Part shown: piece by piece, positions 32,101-41,312 of the stretch
How positions within the stretch are numbered: the first letter of the stretch is position 1
How the letters are laid out: every line of letters begins with the position of its first letter
Program-made: the position numbers and the translations under genes
The notes under the pieces: generated by a model
The model's input: only the letters and a program-made list of their open reading frames with translations
Told to the model about the DNA's origin: nothing
Databases searched by the model: none
Assembly (NCBI GenBank): GCA_946902875.1
Contig: OX336340.1
Coordinates: 1,409,501-1,473,500 of the forward strand
DNA length: 64,000 bases
Reading direction: 5' to 3'
Source of the DNA: Nematopogon swammerdamellus
Lineage: Eukaryota > Arthropoda > Insecta > Lepidoptera > Adelidae

Positions 32101-35100
32101 GGACTTATATCAAGACGACATAGACACTAGCATGGGACTAAGTCCATGCGTTGAGCAAGAAATCGACGGCATAGAAAGTTTCTTGACAGAAAGTCCTCTG
32201 AAGATTTTGCAGAGCGGAAACTATAACAAAGTTCCCTACTTAACAGGCACTACCAGCTTAGACGGATCTTTGAGATTGCCAATATTTGATGACTGGAAAA
32301 CAAAAATGGAAGATAACTTCGCTGATTTCTTGCCTGTGGGTCTCAATTTTGCAAATGAAAATGTAAAGAAAGAGGTCGCCCAGAGGGTAAAACAATTTTA
32401 CTTCAACAACGAGCCTGTGAGTGACGAGACCATAAAGGGTTTTGTAGATTTTTCTACAGACATAATCTTTGGCTACCCTTCATTACGCTCTGCCAGGCTC
32501 CATGTCCAAAATGAAGTTCCTGTATTTCTGTATTCGTTTAGTTATGTTGTCAGCGAATATCCTTCACACATACACGACGACAAGATAAGGGGCGCCATAC
32601 ACGGCGCACAATCATTCTGCGTGAACAGGATCCCGTGGCTGCATAATCCTGTCAGTGAAAGCGAAAACGATATTCGCATGCGTAATCGTCTCACTAAGAT
32701 GTGGTCAGATTTCGTCAAAAATGGGTAAGTGAATTATAGTACAGCTGGTAGCTTAACTAATAAAGCACAAAATCTGTAACGACCGGAGCGCTTTCGACCA
32801 TTATATCTTGACGATAAAAATTAAAATTTACATCGTAAGATTTCAACTTCTCTTGAGCAATGCCGGGAGAGGAGGGGCATTATCTTGTTACACGAAATCA
32901 TCCATTCCTCTATAGATTACCCTTAACTTAAATAATTACTATTCTTTTCTATTCTGACTCCTGTTATAGATTAACTTCCGTTCTCCATGAAAGTCTACGA
33001 ATAAATGGATACATTTTTGAAAAAGAAAGGCAATAAACCTTATAGAGCTATTTATTGTTATTAAATGTGCTTTTAATATAGGTAACGTTACCGTTACGTA
33101 GTAAGGTAACGTAAGTGTTAAGTTACATCTTAATTAATTTGGAAACTTTATTGATTAATGCCTATAATTTTCTGGCATATCTATCTGATATTTTTAATTA
33201 GAAAAATGCAAAACGAAAATCATTGGAAAAAATACATCCCGGCCAGGATTCGAACCCAGATTTTATGTCGATCGGGCAGAGACCCAGGTTAGAATCCTGG
33301 CCAGGATGTAGGTATTTTTTTTCAAAGATTTTGGCGTTGCATTTTTCTAATTAAAAATATAATATATAAAGCGAGTACGTGCTTACTACTAACATATAAA
33401 CATAAAATATTATATACGTATCTATCTGATAGTTATAGGACACTAGTTTTTGCCCGCAACTTCGCTCGCATAGCCTATGTCCATCCTGAAGTTTCATTTT
33501 AAATATTGTTCAAAGTATTTTTAAAATAGGATGAGTATCGTCGGAGATTACCTCCTACATCCAAAGTTACAAACTTTACCTCTTTATAATGTTAGTGTAG
33601 ATGTAGATGTTGCAGGACGAAGCTACGGCAACAGCAGGTTCAATAATACAAATAAGTACTGTACCTATCTGATAAAACGACATAAAATAGTACATCCATA
33701 CATACATACCACACGCGGTATCTAGCGGCGGGTGGCCGAGTGGTTTGGGCATCGGTTTCTCATGCGGGAGGTCCGAGGTTCAAATCCGGTCTCCGTGTAC
33801 CAATGAGTTTTTTCTGACGAAAAAAATTACGTGCATACATACACCTGCTGCTTCACCGTTTGGAACCGGTGTAAAACTGTAGGTCCCTTCCCTTGCCCCT
33901 TACTAAGTGGTAGGCTCAAATTGTAGCCGACTGGGTTGGTACCACCGTACTGGATGTAAGATGGCCGCATGGCAGCCTCGGTTGTGTTCTCCTCTAGTCC
34001 AGTATAGCCAGCAATCCAGGGAATTCTCCGGTATAGCACCTACCTTCTCGGAGGTGATATTGGCTAGTCAGAGCATGTGCTTTGGCCCCTCTGACTCAGC
34101 CACCCATACCAAAATAATAAAAAAAAAATCTTGACAATTCGGGGTAAGCAATCGACAATCGGTGTTGCGCTGGAAGAACTCGAGTAAATTACAACACAAC
34201 ACCGACCACCACGTTTAACAAATTATTAGGACAAGATAACTAGCAAGCAGCAAGTAAGGCACGTAAACCACCCTGCTGCATGATTCGGTGGAAGAACCGT
34301 GCCAAGGTGGGAGGTGGCAAGCCTGTCGGCCTTTAGCTCGGCATTTCGTCCTCATCCCTTAGTCACCTTTTCCGGCATTCAAGGGGAGAGATGCAGTGGG
34401 GTTATTCTGTTTTAATTTCGGCCCCACACGGTACATAAATATATAAAATATGTATTAGTGTATAAGCAATTAAAATTTTGCACTTCTGAGAAATTAAGAT
34501 TTTAGATAGAAAACATAGCAGCTTATTAGTTATTAGTCTAATTAGTAGTAGAAAAGCCTTTTTTAAACTAAGTAAAAATATAAATACAGTTACCCATAAT
34601 TTCAAGTATAAATCTTCGATAATAAAAATAATTCCGCTTATGGTATAAATAACTAATTTTTAATTACAGAGTGCCGGTGCCGGAAACTTCGGAACTGGTG
34701 TCAGTAAACTGGGAGCCTATGGAGTACGACAAGATGAACTACTTGTCTATGGATGTTGAGATGGAGTCACGGGAGCTGCTGCTCGGCGACCGGTTCACGC
34801 TGTGGGACGAGATATACCAGCAGTACTACGGCAGCACTGACGAGACAGGCCAGAGTGTGGTCGTCGACATAGAGCAAGGACCAGTACGAGGCTATAAGAG
34901 CCCACTTGGAAAGTTCTACGTGTTTAACGGAATACCTTACGCCACCGCTCCTATTGGAAGAGACAAGTTCAAGGTAACAGGCTTAGTTACTTTGATAAAA
35001 TGTCAGCTCTTAATGCTACTTTAGAGCATTTCAAATAATAACAAAACATAATTTCTTGAAAGAGCAATAACGGTACAATTTTAATAATTGGAAAATATTT

Positions 35101-38100
35101 CAGGCTCCTCTTCCTCCGCCCACGTGGACAAATGTATTTGAGGCAACAAATAGTAACATCATGTGTCACCAACCTGGGTTTGCCGGACTGACACAAGACG
35201 ACTGCCTTGTCGTAAACATTCACACACCGATCAATCGACAAGGACATGTACCGGTGATGTTTTATATTCATGGCGGCGGATTCACGCAAGGTTACGGAGC
35301 AATGGTATCACCCGAAGATCTGGTAGAACACAAACTCGTTGTGGTTACCATCAATTACCGTCTCGGCGCCACAGGTTTTGTCTGTATGAGAGATGAAGAT
35401 ATCCCAGGCAACGCAGCTTACAAAGACCAAATAGCGGCTCTGCGCTGGGTCCAGCAAAATATTGCCAGCTTTGGAGGAAACCCCAACGATGTTACGATTG
35501 CCGGGTTTAGTGGAGGAGGTATAAGCGTTGAATTTATGATGTTGTCACCGATCGCAAATGGGTTGTTTCACAAGGTTATTTCTGAAAGTGGTTCAGTACT
35601 AATCCCATTTTCTGAAGGACGAGATCCGATCGCATTCGCTAAGCGATTCGCATCTGATATTGCAGGAAACGATATTGACGATCTTGAAGAAGTAAAACAA
35701 TTATTGCTGGATGCAACATCAGAAGAACTCTTCACAGATCTCTATGAGTCATATCAATATCGACAAGATGCTAGTATGGGTTTTACTTTTTGTGTTGAGG
35801 ATGAAATCGACGGTGTTGAAAGTTTTTTGACGGAAGCTCCACTTGAAGTTTTGAAGAAGGGCAATTACAACAAAGTAACGATCATGACGGGTATTGCTAG
35901 CGAAGAGGGTTCAATATATTTACCCCACTTTGACGACTGGAAACCAGAAATGAATGAACATTTTGATCATTTCATTCCCGTGGGTCTTAATTTTGCAAAT
36001 GAAAATGAAAAGAATGCAGTGGCTAACAGAGTGAAGCAATTTTACTTCAATAATGAACCAGTGAGCGACGAAAACATAAGAGGCTTTATGGATTTTGCAA
36101 CCGACATAAGCTTTGGTTATGCATTGTTGCGCTCGGCCAGGCTCCACGTGCAAAACTCAGTTCCTGTGTACCTGTACCTCTACACATACATTGTGAGCGA
36201 GTATCCTCGACACGCACACGACGATAAGATAAGGGGCGCAATACACTGCGCACAATCATTCTGTGTGAACAGAATCCCGTGGTTGCATAATCGCGTCAGC
36301 GAAAGCGAGAACGATATTCTAATGCGTAATCGTCTCACGAAGATGTGGTCAGATTTCGCCAAAACTGGGTATGTAAATTCTATAACTTGTATTTATTAAC
36401 AAACAACTTATTGTCTCTAATAACACGATAGAAAAAATATAAGTATAGGGATTAACATTAAACAGTTCTAAGAACCAATTTGTGTGACGCAGGCGAGGGT
36501 GCAACTAGTATATTTTTTTTAAAACAATGAATGCTCTTTATACGTCGCTCCAAGCCCTTTTTAAAACAAAGTTAAACAATATGAAACGCAGTTCTACATA
36601 AGTAATTGTCCATAGCTATAGGTATAACTAATTTTTAATTGCAGAGTGCCGGTGCCGCAAACTTCGGAACTGGTGTCAGTAAACTGGGAGCCTATGGAGT
36701 ACGACAAGATGAACTACTTGTCTATGGATGTTGAGATGGAGTCGCGGGAGCAGCTGCTCGGCGACCGGTTCACGCTGTGGGACGAGATATACCAGCAGTA
36801 CTACGGTAGCACTGACGAGACAGGCCAGAGTGTGGTCGTCGACATAGAGCAAGGACCAGTACGAGGCTATAAGAGCCCACTTGGAGAGTTCTACGTGTTT
36901 AACGGAATACCTTACGCCACCGCTCCTATTGGAAGAGACAAGTTCAAGGTAACAGGCTTAGTGACTTTGATAAAATGTCAGCTCTTAATGCTACTTTAGA
37001 GCATTTCAAATAATAACAAAAGATAATTTCTTGAAAGAGCAATAACGGTACAATTTTAATAATTGGAAAAAATTTCAGGCTCCTCTTCCTCCTCCCACGT
37101 GGACAAATGTATTTGAGGCAACAAATAGTAACATCATGTGTCACCAACCTGGATTTGCCGGACTGACACAAGACGACTGCCTTGTCGTAAACATTCACAC
37201 ACCGATCAATCGACAAGGACATGTACCGGTGATGTTTTATATTCATGGCGGCGGATTCACGCAAGGTTACGGAGCAATGGTATCACCCGAAGATCTGGTA
37301 GAACACAACCTCGTTGTGGTTACCATCAATTACCGTCTCGGCGCCACAGGTTTTGTCTGTATGAGAGATGAAGATATCCCAGGCAACGCAGCTTACAAAG
37401 ACCAAATAGCGGCTCTGCGCTGGGTCCAGCAAAATATTGCCAGCTTTGGAGGAAACCCCAACGATGTTACGATTGCCGGGTTTAGTGGAGGAGGTATAAG
37501 CGTTGAATTTATGATGTTGTCACCGATCGCAAATGGGTTGTTTCACAAGGTTATTTCTGAAAGTGGTTCAGTACTAATCCCATTTTCTGAAGGACGAGAT
37601 CCGATCGCATTCGCTAAGCGATTCGCATCTGATATTGCAGGAAACGATATTGACGATCTTGAAGAAGTAAAACAATTATTGCTGGATGCAACATCAGAAG
37701 AACTCTTCACAGATCTCTATGAGTCATATCAATATCGACAAGATGCTAGTATGGGTTTTACTTTTTGTGTTGAGGATGAAATCGACGGTATTGAAAGTTT
37801 TTTGACGGAAGCTCCACTTGAAGTTTTGAAGAAGGGCAATTACAACAAAGTAACGATCATGACGGGTATTGCTAGCGAAGAGGGTTCAATATATTTACCC
37901 CACTTTGACGACTGGAAACCAGAAATGAATGAACATTTTGATCGTTTCATTCCCGTGGGTCTTAATTTTGCAAATGAAAATGAAAAGAATGCAGTGGCCA
38001 ACAGAGTGAAGCAATTTTACTTCAATAATGAACCAGTGAGCGACGAAAACATAAGAGGCTTTATGGATTTTGGAACCGACATAAGCTTTGGTTATGCATT

Positions 38101-38882
38101 GTTGCGCTCGGCCAGGCTCCACGTGCAAAACTCAGTTCCTGTGTACCTGTACCTCTACACATACATTGTGAGCGAGTATCCTCGACACGCACACGACGAT
38201 AAGATAAGGGGCGCAATACACTGCGCACAATCATTCTGTGTGAACAGAATCCCGTGGTTGCATAATCGCGTCAGCGAAAGCGAGAACGATATTCTAATGC
38301 GTAATCGTCTCACGAAGATGTGGTCAGATTTCGCCAAAACTGGGTATGTAAATTCTATAACTTGTATTTATTAACAAACTATGCGATAGAAAAAAATAGA
38401 AGTATATGGATTAATATTTAACAGTTCTAAGAACTAATATGAAAGTGTGCAACTAGTATTAAAAAAATTTTACAACAATGAATGCTCTTTAGAGTGCGCT
38501 TCAATTCTTTGGTACCGTCGTCGTCCCGTTGAACCGCAGCAGGTTAAAACAAAGTTAAACAATATGAAACGCAGTTCTACATAAGTAATTTGTCCATAGG
38601 TATACTTAACTAATATTCAATTGCAGAGTGCCGGTGCCGCAAACTTCGGAACTGGTGTCAGTAAACTGGGAGCCTATGGAGTACGACAAGATGAACTACT
38701 TGTCTATGGATGTTGAGATGGAGGTGCGGGAGCTGCTGCTCGGCGACCGGTTCACGCTGTGGGACGAGATATACCAGCAGTACTACGGCGGCGGCGCGCA
38801 TGCGCTCGTCACATCCACTACTATACTCCTTCCCATACTACTCGTCATCTTTAACTTATTCTCTAAATATTTTAGTACGTAG
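28953..38882 (+). CDS. Three-domain tandem carboxylesterase, 7 exons, 1609 aa predicted
   Basis: Seen: exons 28953-29138, 31475-32724, 34670-34973, 35104-36368, 36645-36948, 37079-38343 and 38627-38882 join with GT/AG introns in phases 0,2,0,2,0,2 and no internal stop. The start ATG has a good context (CAACATGG) and opens a signal peptide (about residues 1-18, ending MVSA). Each domain has an HGGG oxyanion motif (116, 636, 1159), a G-x-S-x-G nucleophile elbow (Ser196 GYSAG; Ser716 and Ser1239 GFSGG), an acid (Asp325; Glu848; Glu1371) and a His in GAIH (438, 961, 1484). Residues 1585-1609 are a hydrophobic tail. Known: alpha/beta-hydrolase carboxyl/cholinesterases are normally single domains of about 530-560 aa that hydrolyse carboxylic esters. 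Inferred: a secreted, probably GPI- or membrane-anchored polyesterase for dietary, xenobiotic or semiochemical esters. Domain 1 is about 70% identical to domain 2 by eye; domains 2 and 3 differ at very few residues. The exact subfamily is not assigned. Confidence 0.9.
29205..29815 (+). repeat. Family-M repeat, interrupted, in intron 1
   Basis: 29205-29325 and 29690-29815 match the contiguous 61664-61945. The intervening 29326-29690 is a separate AT-rich insertion. Confidence 0.55.
29826..30202. mobile_element. 377-bp MITE with long TIRs, in intron 1
   Basis: TGACCATGTCATTAACTTCG.. (left) and its inverse ending CGAAGTTAATGACATGGTCA (right) agree over about 50 bp with only a few mismatches. 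Transposase is absent. No clear target duplication, so the superfamily is open. Confidence 0.75.
30272..30572 (-). mobile_element. SINE A in intron 1
   Basis: GGAAACTGACACGGTTGGCT tail to CACCAATGAGCTACCGAGGC head; part of the central block is lost. Confidence 0.6.
30583..30745 (+). mobile_element. LINE family-E 3' end in intron 1
   Basis: TTCAAAGGTCGTATTAACAA (FKGRINK) and CCTCGGCACAGCCACCCACA match the 875-1113 element. Confidence 0.5.
30755..30985 (-). repeat. SINE B and SINE A pieces in intron 1
   Basis: 30755-30885 is the B body (CTAGAGGAGAACACAGCCGG, GGAGCCTACCACCTAGTAAG); 30930-30985 is an A-tail scrap. Confidence 0.5.
31005..31365 (-). mobile_element. SINE A in intron 1
   Basis: Full tail-to-head copy ending CACCACTGAGCTATCGAGGC, 110 bp before the exon 2 acceptor. 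Confidence 0.7.
31475..32724 (+). CDS. Esterase exon 2: catalytic core of domain 1
   Basis: 416 codons plus 2 nt, after acceptor tttggtttcag and before donor gtaagt. It carries the two N-terminal loop cysteines (83 and 94), THGGGF (oxyanion hole, 115-120), GYSAGS (Ser196), TSLDGS and GAIHGAQ (His438). The acid position has Asp325 where domains 2 and 3, and most of the family, have Glu in an (E/D)EG context. Asp works as the triad acid in many alpha/beta hydrolases, so the domain may still be active, but this is the clearest difference between the domains. Confidence 0.92.
33190..33400. repeat. Palindromic pair of SINE L halves
   Basis: TTAATTAGAAAAATGCAAAA..CCCGGCCAGGATTCGAACC and its inverse GGTTAGAATCCTGGCCAGG..TTTTTCTAATTAAAAAT face each other around a loop of about 30 nt. 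Confidence 0.6.
33441..33600 (-). mobile_element. Helitron-type fragment in intron 2
   Basis: ACTAGTTTTTGCCCGCAACT at the left (inverse of a CTAGT end) and TTACCTCTTTATAATGTTAG at the right. Confidence 0.5.
33723..34122 (+). mobile_element. SINE B, full copy in intron 2
   Basis: tRNA-like head GCGGGTGGCCGAGTGGTTTG, B box GAGGTTCAAATCC, central domain GTAAAACTGTAGGTCCCTTC, tail GGTGATATTGGCTAGTCAGA, A-rich end. Confidence 0.7.
34130..34436 (-). repeat. Family-C repeat in intron 2
   Basis: TTGACAATTCGGGGTAAGC to CGGCCCCACACGGTAC; the CATA end is missing. Confidence 0.6.
34670..34973 (+). CDS. Esterase exon 3: fusion exon, end of domain 1 plus start of domain 2
   Basis: 304 nt, after ttttaattacag and before AAG|gtaaca. 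The first 54 codons (VPVPETSEL to QQYYG) are the C-terminal end of an esterase and match the terminal exon 7. After a short linker (STDETGQS) it continues in frame with VVVDIEQGPVRGY to GRDKFK, the homologue of mature exon 1. There is no stop, ATG leader or intron at the join, so the fusion is encoded in a single exon and does not depend on a splicing guess. Confidence 0.9.
35104..36368 (+). CDS. Esterase exon 4: catalytic core of domain 2
   Basis: 421 codons plus 2 nt. Motifs: IHGGGF (635-640), GFSGGG (Ser716), ASEEGS (Glu848) and GAIHCAQ (His961); loop cysteines 601 and 614. All catalytic positions are intact. It is separated from exon 3 by a 130-bp intron and ends ACTGG|gtatgt. Compared with exon 6 I count four amino-acid differences (K/N, V/I, H/R and A/G). 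Confidence 0.92.
36645..36948 (+). CDS. Esterase exon 5: fusion exon, end of domain 2 plus start of domain 3
   Basis: Same length (304 nt) and design as exon 3 and almost the same sequence. I see three amino-acid differences: PET/PQT, RELLL/REQLL and LGK/LGE. It lies exactly 1975 bp downstream of exon 3, after a 276-bp intron. Confidence 0.9.
37079..38343 (+). CDS. Esterase exon 6: catalytic core of domain 3
   Basis: Same length as exon 4 (1265 nt) and placed 1975 bp further on. It keeps IHGGGF, GFSGGG (Ser1239), ASEEGS (Glu1371) and GAIHCAQ (His1484). The open reading frame and the preserved triad suggest selection or a very recent origin. It is followed by a 283-bp intron that resembles the exon 4/5 intron but carries a short extra segment (about 38490-38545). 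Confidence 0.92.
38627..38882 (+). CDS. Esterase exon 7: domain 3 C-terminus and hydrophobic tail
   Basis: It starts like exons 3 and 5 (VPVPQTSEL to QQYYG) but then diverges to GGGAHALVTSTT and a strongly hydrophobic stretch (ILLPILLVIFNLF) close to the TAG at 38880-38882. Small residues before a short hydrophobic tail resemble a GPI-attachment signal. A single membrane anchor is the alternative. This was probably the terminal exon of the ancestral single-domain gene. Confidence 0.88.
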
Positions 38883-39185
38883 ATACTCATGAGAATTTAG
38901 TATAATATAGAAAATTTTGCTCATAAAAACGTTTATTAGATCTGTATATAAAACAGCAGTGTCATTATATTTTATTAGTCATATTTTTATATATTTACCC
39001 GATCGAGATGATATTGGCTGGTCGGGGCATGTGCTCTGGCCCCTCTGACACACACAGCTGACCTAGCGAGAATATACAATAACATTATGTCAGGTAAAAT
39101 AACTGTGAAAAGACAGTACCTAATTTAAGTTAGACTTGTAAACATGAGTTAGGATATCATAAAAAGTTTACTAGTTAAGTGTGTA

Positions 39186-39191
39186 AATAAA
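39186..39191 (+). terminator. Polyadenylation signal of the esterase gene
   Basis: AATAAA about 305 bp after the stop codon, in an AT-rich 3' flank. The intervening 3' UTR contains a short family-B SINE tail relic (39008-39055). Confidence 0.45.
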
Positions 39192-39289
39192 TGATTCATA
39201 AAAATTATTTCATGTTTTACTACTTTTTACTAGATTTTGCCCAAGGTTCCACTTATGAAATTTGTAATATAAATTACGCGGCGGCTTTG

Positions 39290-39612
39290 GGTGGGTGGGG
39301 TCAGTACTTGGATGGGTGACCGCTCGACCGTTGGAGGCTTGACTGTGGTTCGGATTCCACGTAAAACTGTAGGTCCTTCCCTTCCTACCTTACTCGGTGG
39401 TAGGGTTCAACCCGCCCGGGTTGGTACCACCGCACTGAATGAAACGTCGGTCGAAACGGCTATGTAAATAGTTTGTGTTTTCCGTCCAGTTCAGTGTAGC
39501 CGGCACGATCGAAGCACTGACATGGCACTTAGTTCACCCGGTGTTATGGGCTGACATCACGGATGTTGTAGGTGATGTAGCTAACCGCGTCAGTTTCCAT
39601 AAAAACAAAAAA
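39290..39612 (+). mobile_element. SINE A downstream of the esterase
   Basis: Starts inside the 5S-like block (GTCAGTACTTGGATGGGTGA) and ends in the tail with an A run. Confidence 0.7.
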
Positions 39613-39644
39613 TTATAAAACATTCCAAAATTCCAAATTGCGGT

Positions 39645-40011
39645 TTGCCAAAATTAATAATGTTTATTAATCAAAGCAACAAACAGACGGACAAATACAC
39701 ATTCAGACAGACAGACGACATGGTGTCTCTCATTTATCGAAAATATTCCTTCCTACCTATTACTTATGGATACATTTTCAACGGCGGCGGTGGTTCAGTT
39801 TTAGAGCTGCAAAAAGTACTGACAATATGACATATATAGTTTACTCTTTTTTTTATAATCTAGTTACATGCCGTCTTCCAATTTTTTATTTAAATTAATC
39901 AAAATAACCTAATACAATAAAATTAAACTAAAATTAAGAAATATGATAAAACTAAACTAAAATAACTTATAAACTAAACCTAAAAAATAAATAAATAAAA
40001 ATTAAAACTAC
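39645..40011. other. AT-rich stretch, no gene
   Basis: A-rich sequence without frames. The part next to 40012 may be the 3' flank of the minus-strand retroelement ORF. Confidence 0.4.
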
Positions 40012-40974
40012 CTATAAATAATATATTTCATTTAAATTTGACAGAGTCGCTGCACCGGTGCAAGTGCCAAGTACGCACGCCGCGTTACACCTCTGAATCT
40101 CAATGGCGATTCGCCGAACAAAGAAAGCTTTGGCACGGCGGTCACCAGATTTATCTACTAAAAGTTTTCCCAATTTATCCGAGAATGTTTTGGTGTCTGG
40201 CGACCACGGCCCCAAAGTTTCTACGGCGAAAGGTTGAAATTCAAAGTGGTCGCGCAGCGGGCTGTACTTAGACACTTTGATGGCAGCTGCCTTAGATGCA
40301 GCGGCTCCGGCAGATTTGGAGGAGTCGAGTACATGGGACGGGGCCAAGGTGTCCACGCACGTAGCGTCCCACAAGAGCGCCTTTCCCTGGCACCATGGCA
40401 CCAGCGTCATGCCGTCTGGCTTTCTCCCGTCTGTGCGGCATAAGCCCGCTGGCTCCAGCGTAGACGGAATATTTACTGAAGCCAGCGAGCGTTTGATGAT
40501 ATTATTCAAGCCGCTGTGACGGGGAAGCCTGCCGGCACTTCTCTGGCACGAAAGGCCATGGATACCGCTGGAATCTACGCTCTTACCACAGACGCAAATA
40601 TGGGGATTGCACACTCCGGCCCCGACACGAAGAGCCACAGCTATACGTAGTGTGGTTCCGTCTAAAAGCGTCCCAAGACTCGGAGACGGGTACGCTTTCA
40701 GCCATGCACCCGACTCCTCTTCCGCAGATGCCAGGATGCGCGCCCGATCCGTAACGCTCCCCTCTGACAATAAAATCTCACGCTGTTTCATTGCCAGAGG
40801 GATGTCCCACAAACGTTGAAGTCCCTTGTTTGCGTCAGTCGGTTCGACGACATCTGGACACAGCGCCCTCCAGTGCTCCAGAGCCTCATCCATGCAGTCG
40901 ACCTCACAGGCATTTCCGAGAGATTTTTCAAGAATTTTTCGGATGAGGCTAAGACTAGCATGGGTAGAAGCCAT
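40012..40974 (-). CDS. Retroelement-type protein, zinc-knuckle plus nuclease-like C-terminus
   Basis: 320 codons, uninterrupted. Residues 40-120 include LQRLWDIPL and LPS/YPSPSLG; residues about 140-175 carry CVCGKSVDSSGIHGLSC followed by RH, a C-C-H-C-like knuckle; then DGRKPDG..LLWDATCVD, a PD..D arrangement like restriction-like endonucleases. This protein type recurs in animal mobile elements next to reverse transcriptases. Seen: motifs and the intact frame. Inferred: C-terminal part of a non-LTR (RLE-type) or related element. No RT domain is visible upstream, so it is a 5'-truncated copy or a stand-alone relic. It does not look like a host gene. Confidence 0.6.
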   Translation of the reverse strand: MASTHASLSLIRKILEKSLGNACEVDCMDEALEHWRALCPDVVEPTDANKGLQRLWDIPLAMKQREILLSEGSVTDRARILASAEEESGAWLKAYPSPSLGTLLDGTTLRIAVALRVGAGVCNPHICVCGKSVDSSGIHGLSCQRSAGRLPRHSGLNNIIKRSLASVNIPSTLEPAGLCRTDGRKPDGMTLVPWCQGKALLWDATCVDTLAPSHVLDSSKSAGAAASKAAAIKVSKYSPLRDHFEFQPFAVETLGPWSPDTKTFSDKLGKLLVDKSGDRRAKAFFVRRIAIEIQRCNAACVLGTCTGAATLSNLNEIYYL

Positions 40975-41214
40975 GCCTGATTTTTTTGTAATTTTAGAAA
41001 ATATAGGTTTTTAAAAGTTTTATAAAAATATTATAATCTAAAATTGTTTTTATTAATATTATTTACATTCCAAAGGTGAGCCCTAATCAAAATACTAAAC
41101 CAAAATACTAATAAAGTATTTTTAATTTATTTTCACGAATATTTTTGGTAAGTTAAGCAAGTAGTAAGAATTTTAATATTATACTTTTTCTTCTTTAGAA
41201 GCTAAGGTGCTGTG

Positions 41215-41312
41215 ACAGGACGACAGACGGACAGACAGACAGACGACTGAGTCTCAAAGTCTCAAAGTGAGGTTTTTTTGTACAATTTAGTTAGGGAACC
41301 CTAAAAATTACG
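41215..41312 (+). repeat. Family-G scrap
   Basis: GACAGACGGACAGACAGACA and GGGAACCCTAAAAATTA. Confidence 0.4.

Larger units (their letters stand above)
32725..34669 (+). other. Esterase intron 2, filled with repeats
   Basis: A 1945-bp intron. It holds a palindromic pair of family-L SINE halves (33190-33400), a Helitron-type fragment (33441-33600), a full SINE B (33723-34122) and a family-C copy (34130-34436). It separates the diverged domain 1 core from the recently duplicated cassettes. Confidence 0.7.
34670..38626 (+). repeat. 1975-bp tandem duplication of a two-exon esterase cassette
   Basis: Exon 3 to exon 5 starts are 1975 bp apart, as are exon 4 to exon 6 starts; exon 5 to exon 7 is 1982 bp. 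The 130-bp introns between exons 3/4 and 5/6 are also nearly identical, so the copies are recent. Each cassette adds 304+1265=1569 coding nt (523 codons), a multiple of three. Confidence 0.92.

Noticed and set aside
33723..33800. tRNA-Leu/Ser gene
   Set aside because: The tRNA-like part is the head of SINE B, repeated many times with the same downstream body.
35161..38374. Three separate single-domain esterase genes in tandem
   Set aside because: Domains 2 and 3 have no start, leader or promoter of their own, domains 1 and 2 have no stop, and the joins lie inside single exons with matching splice phases.
39298..39330. 5S rRNA gene
   Set aside because: Only about 40 nt of the 5S 3' half are present, embedded in SINE A; the 5' half of 5S rRNA is missing.
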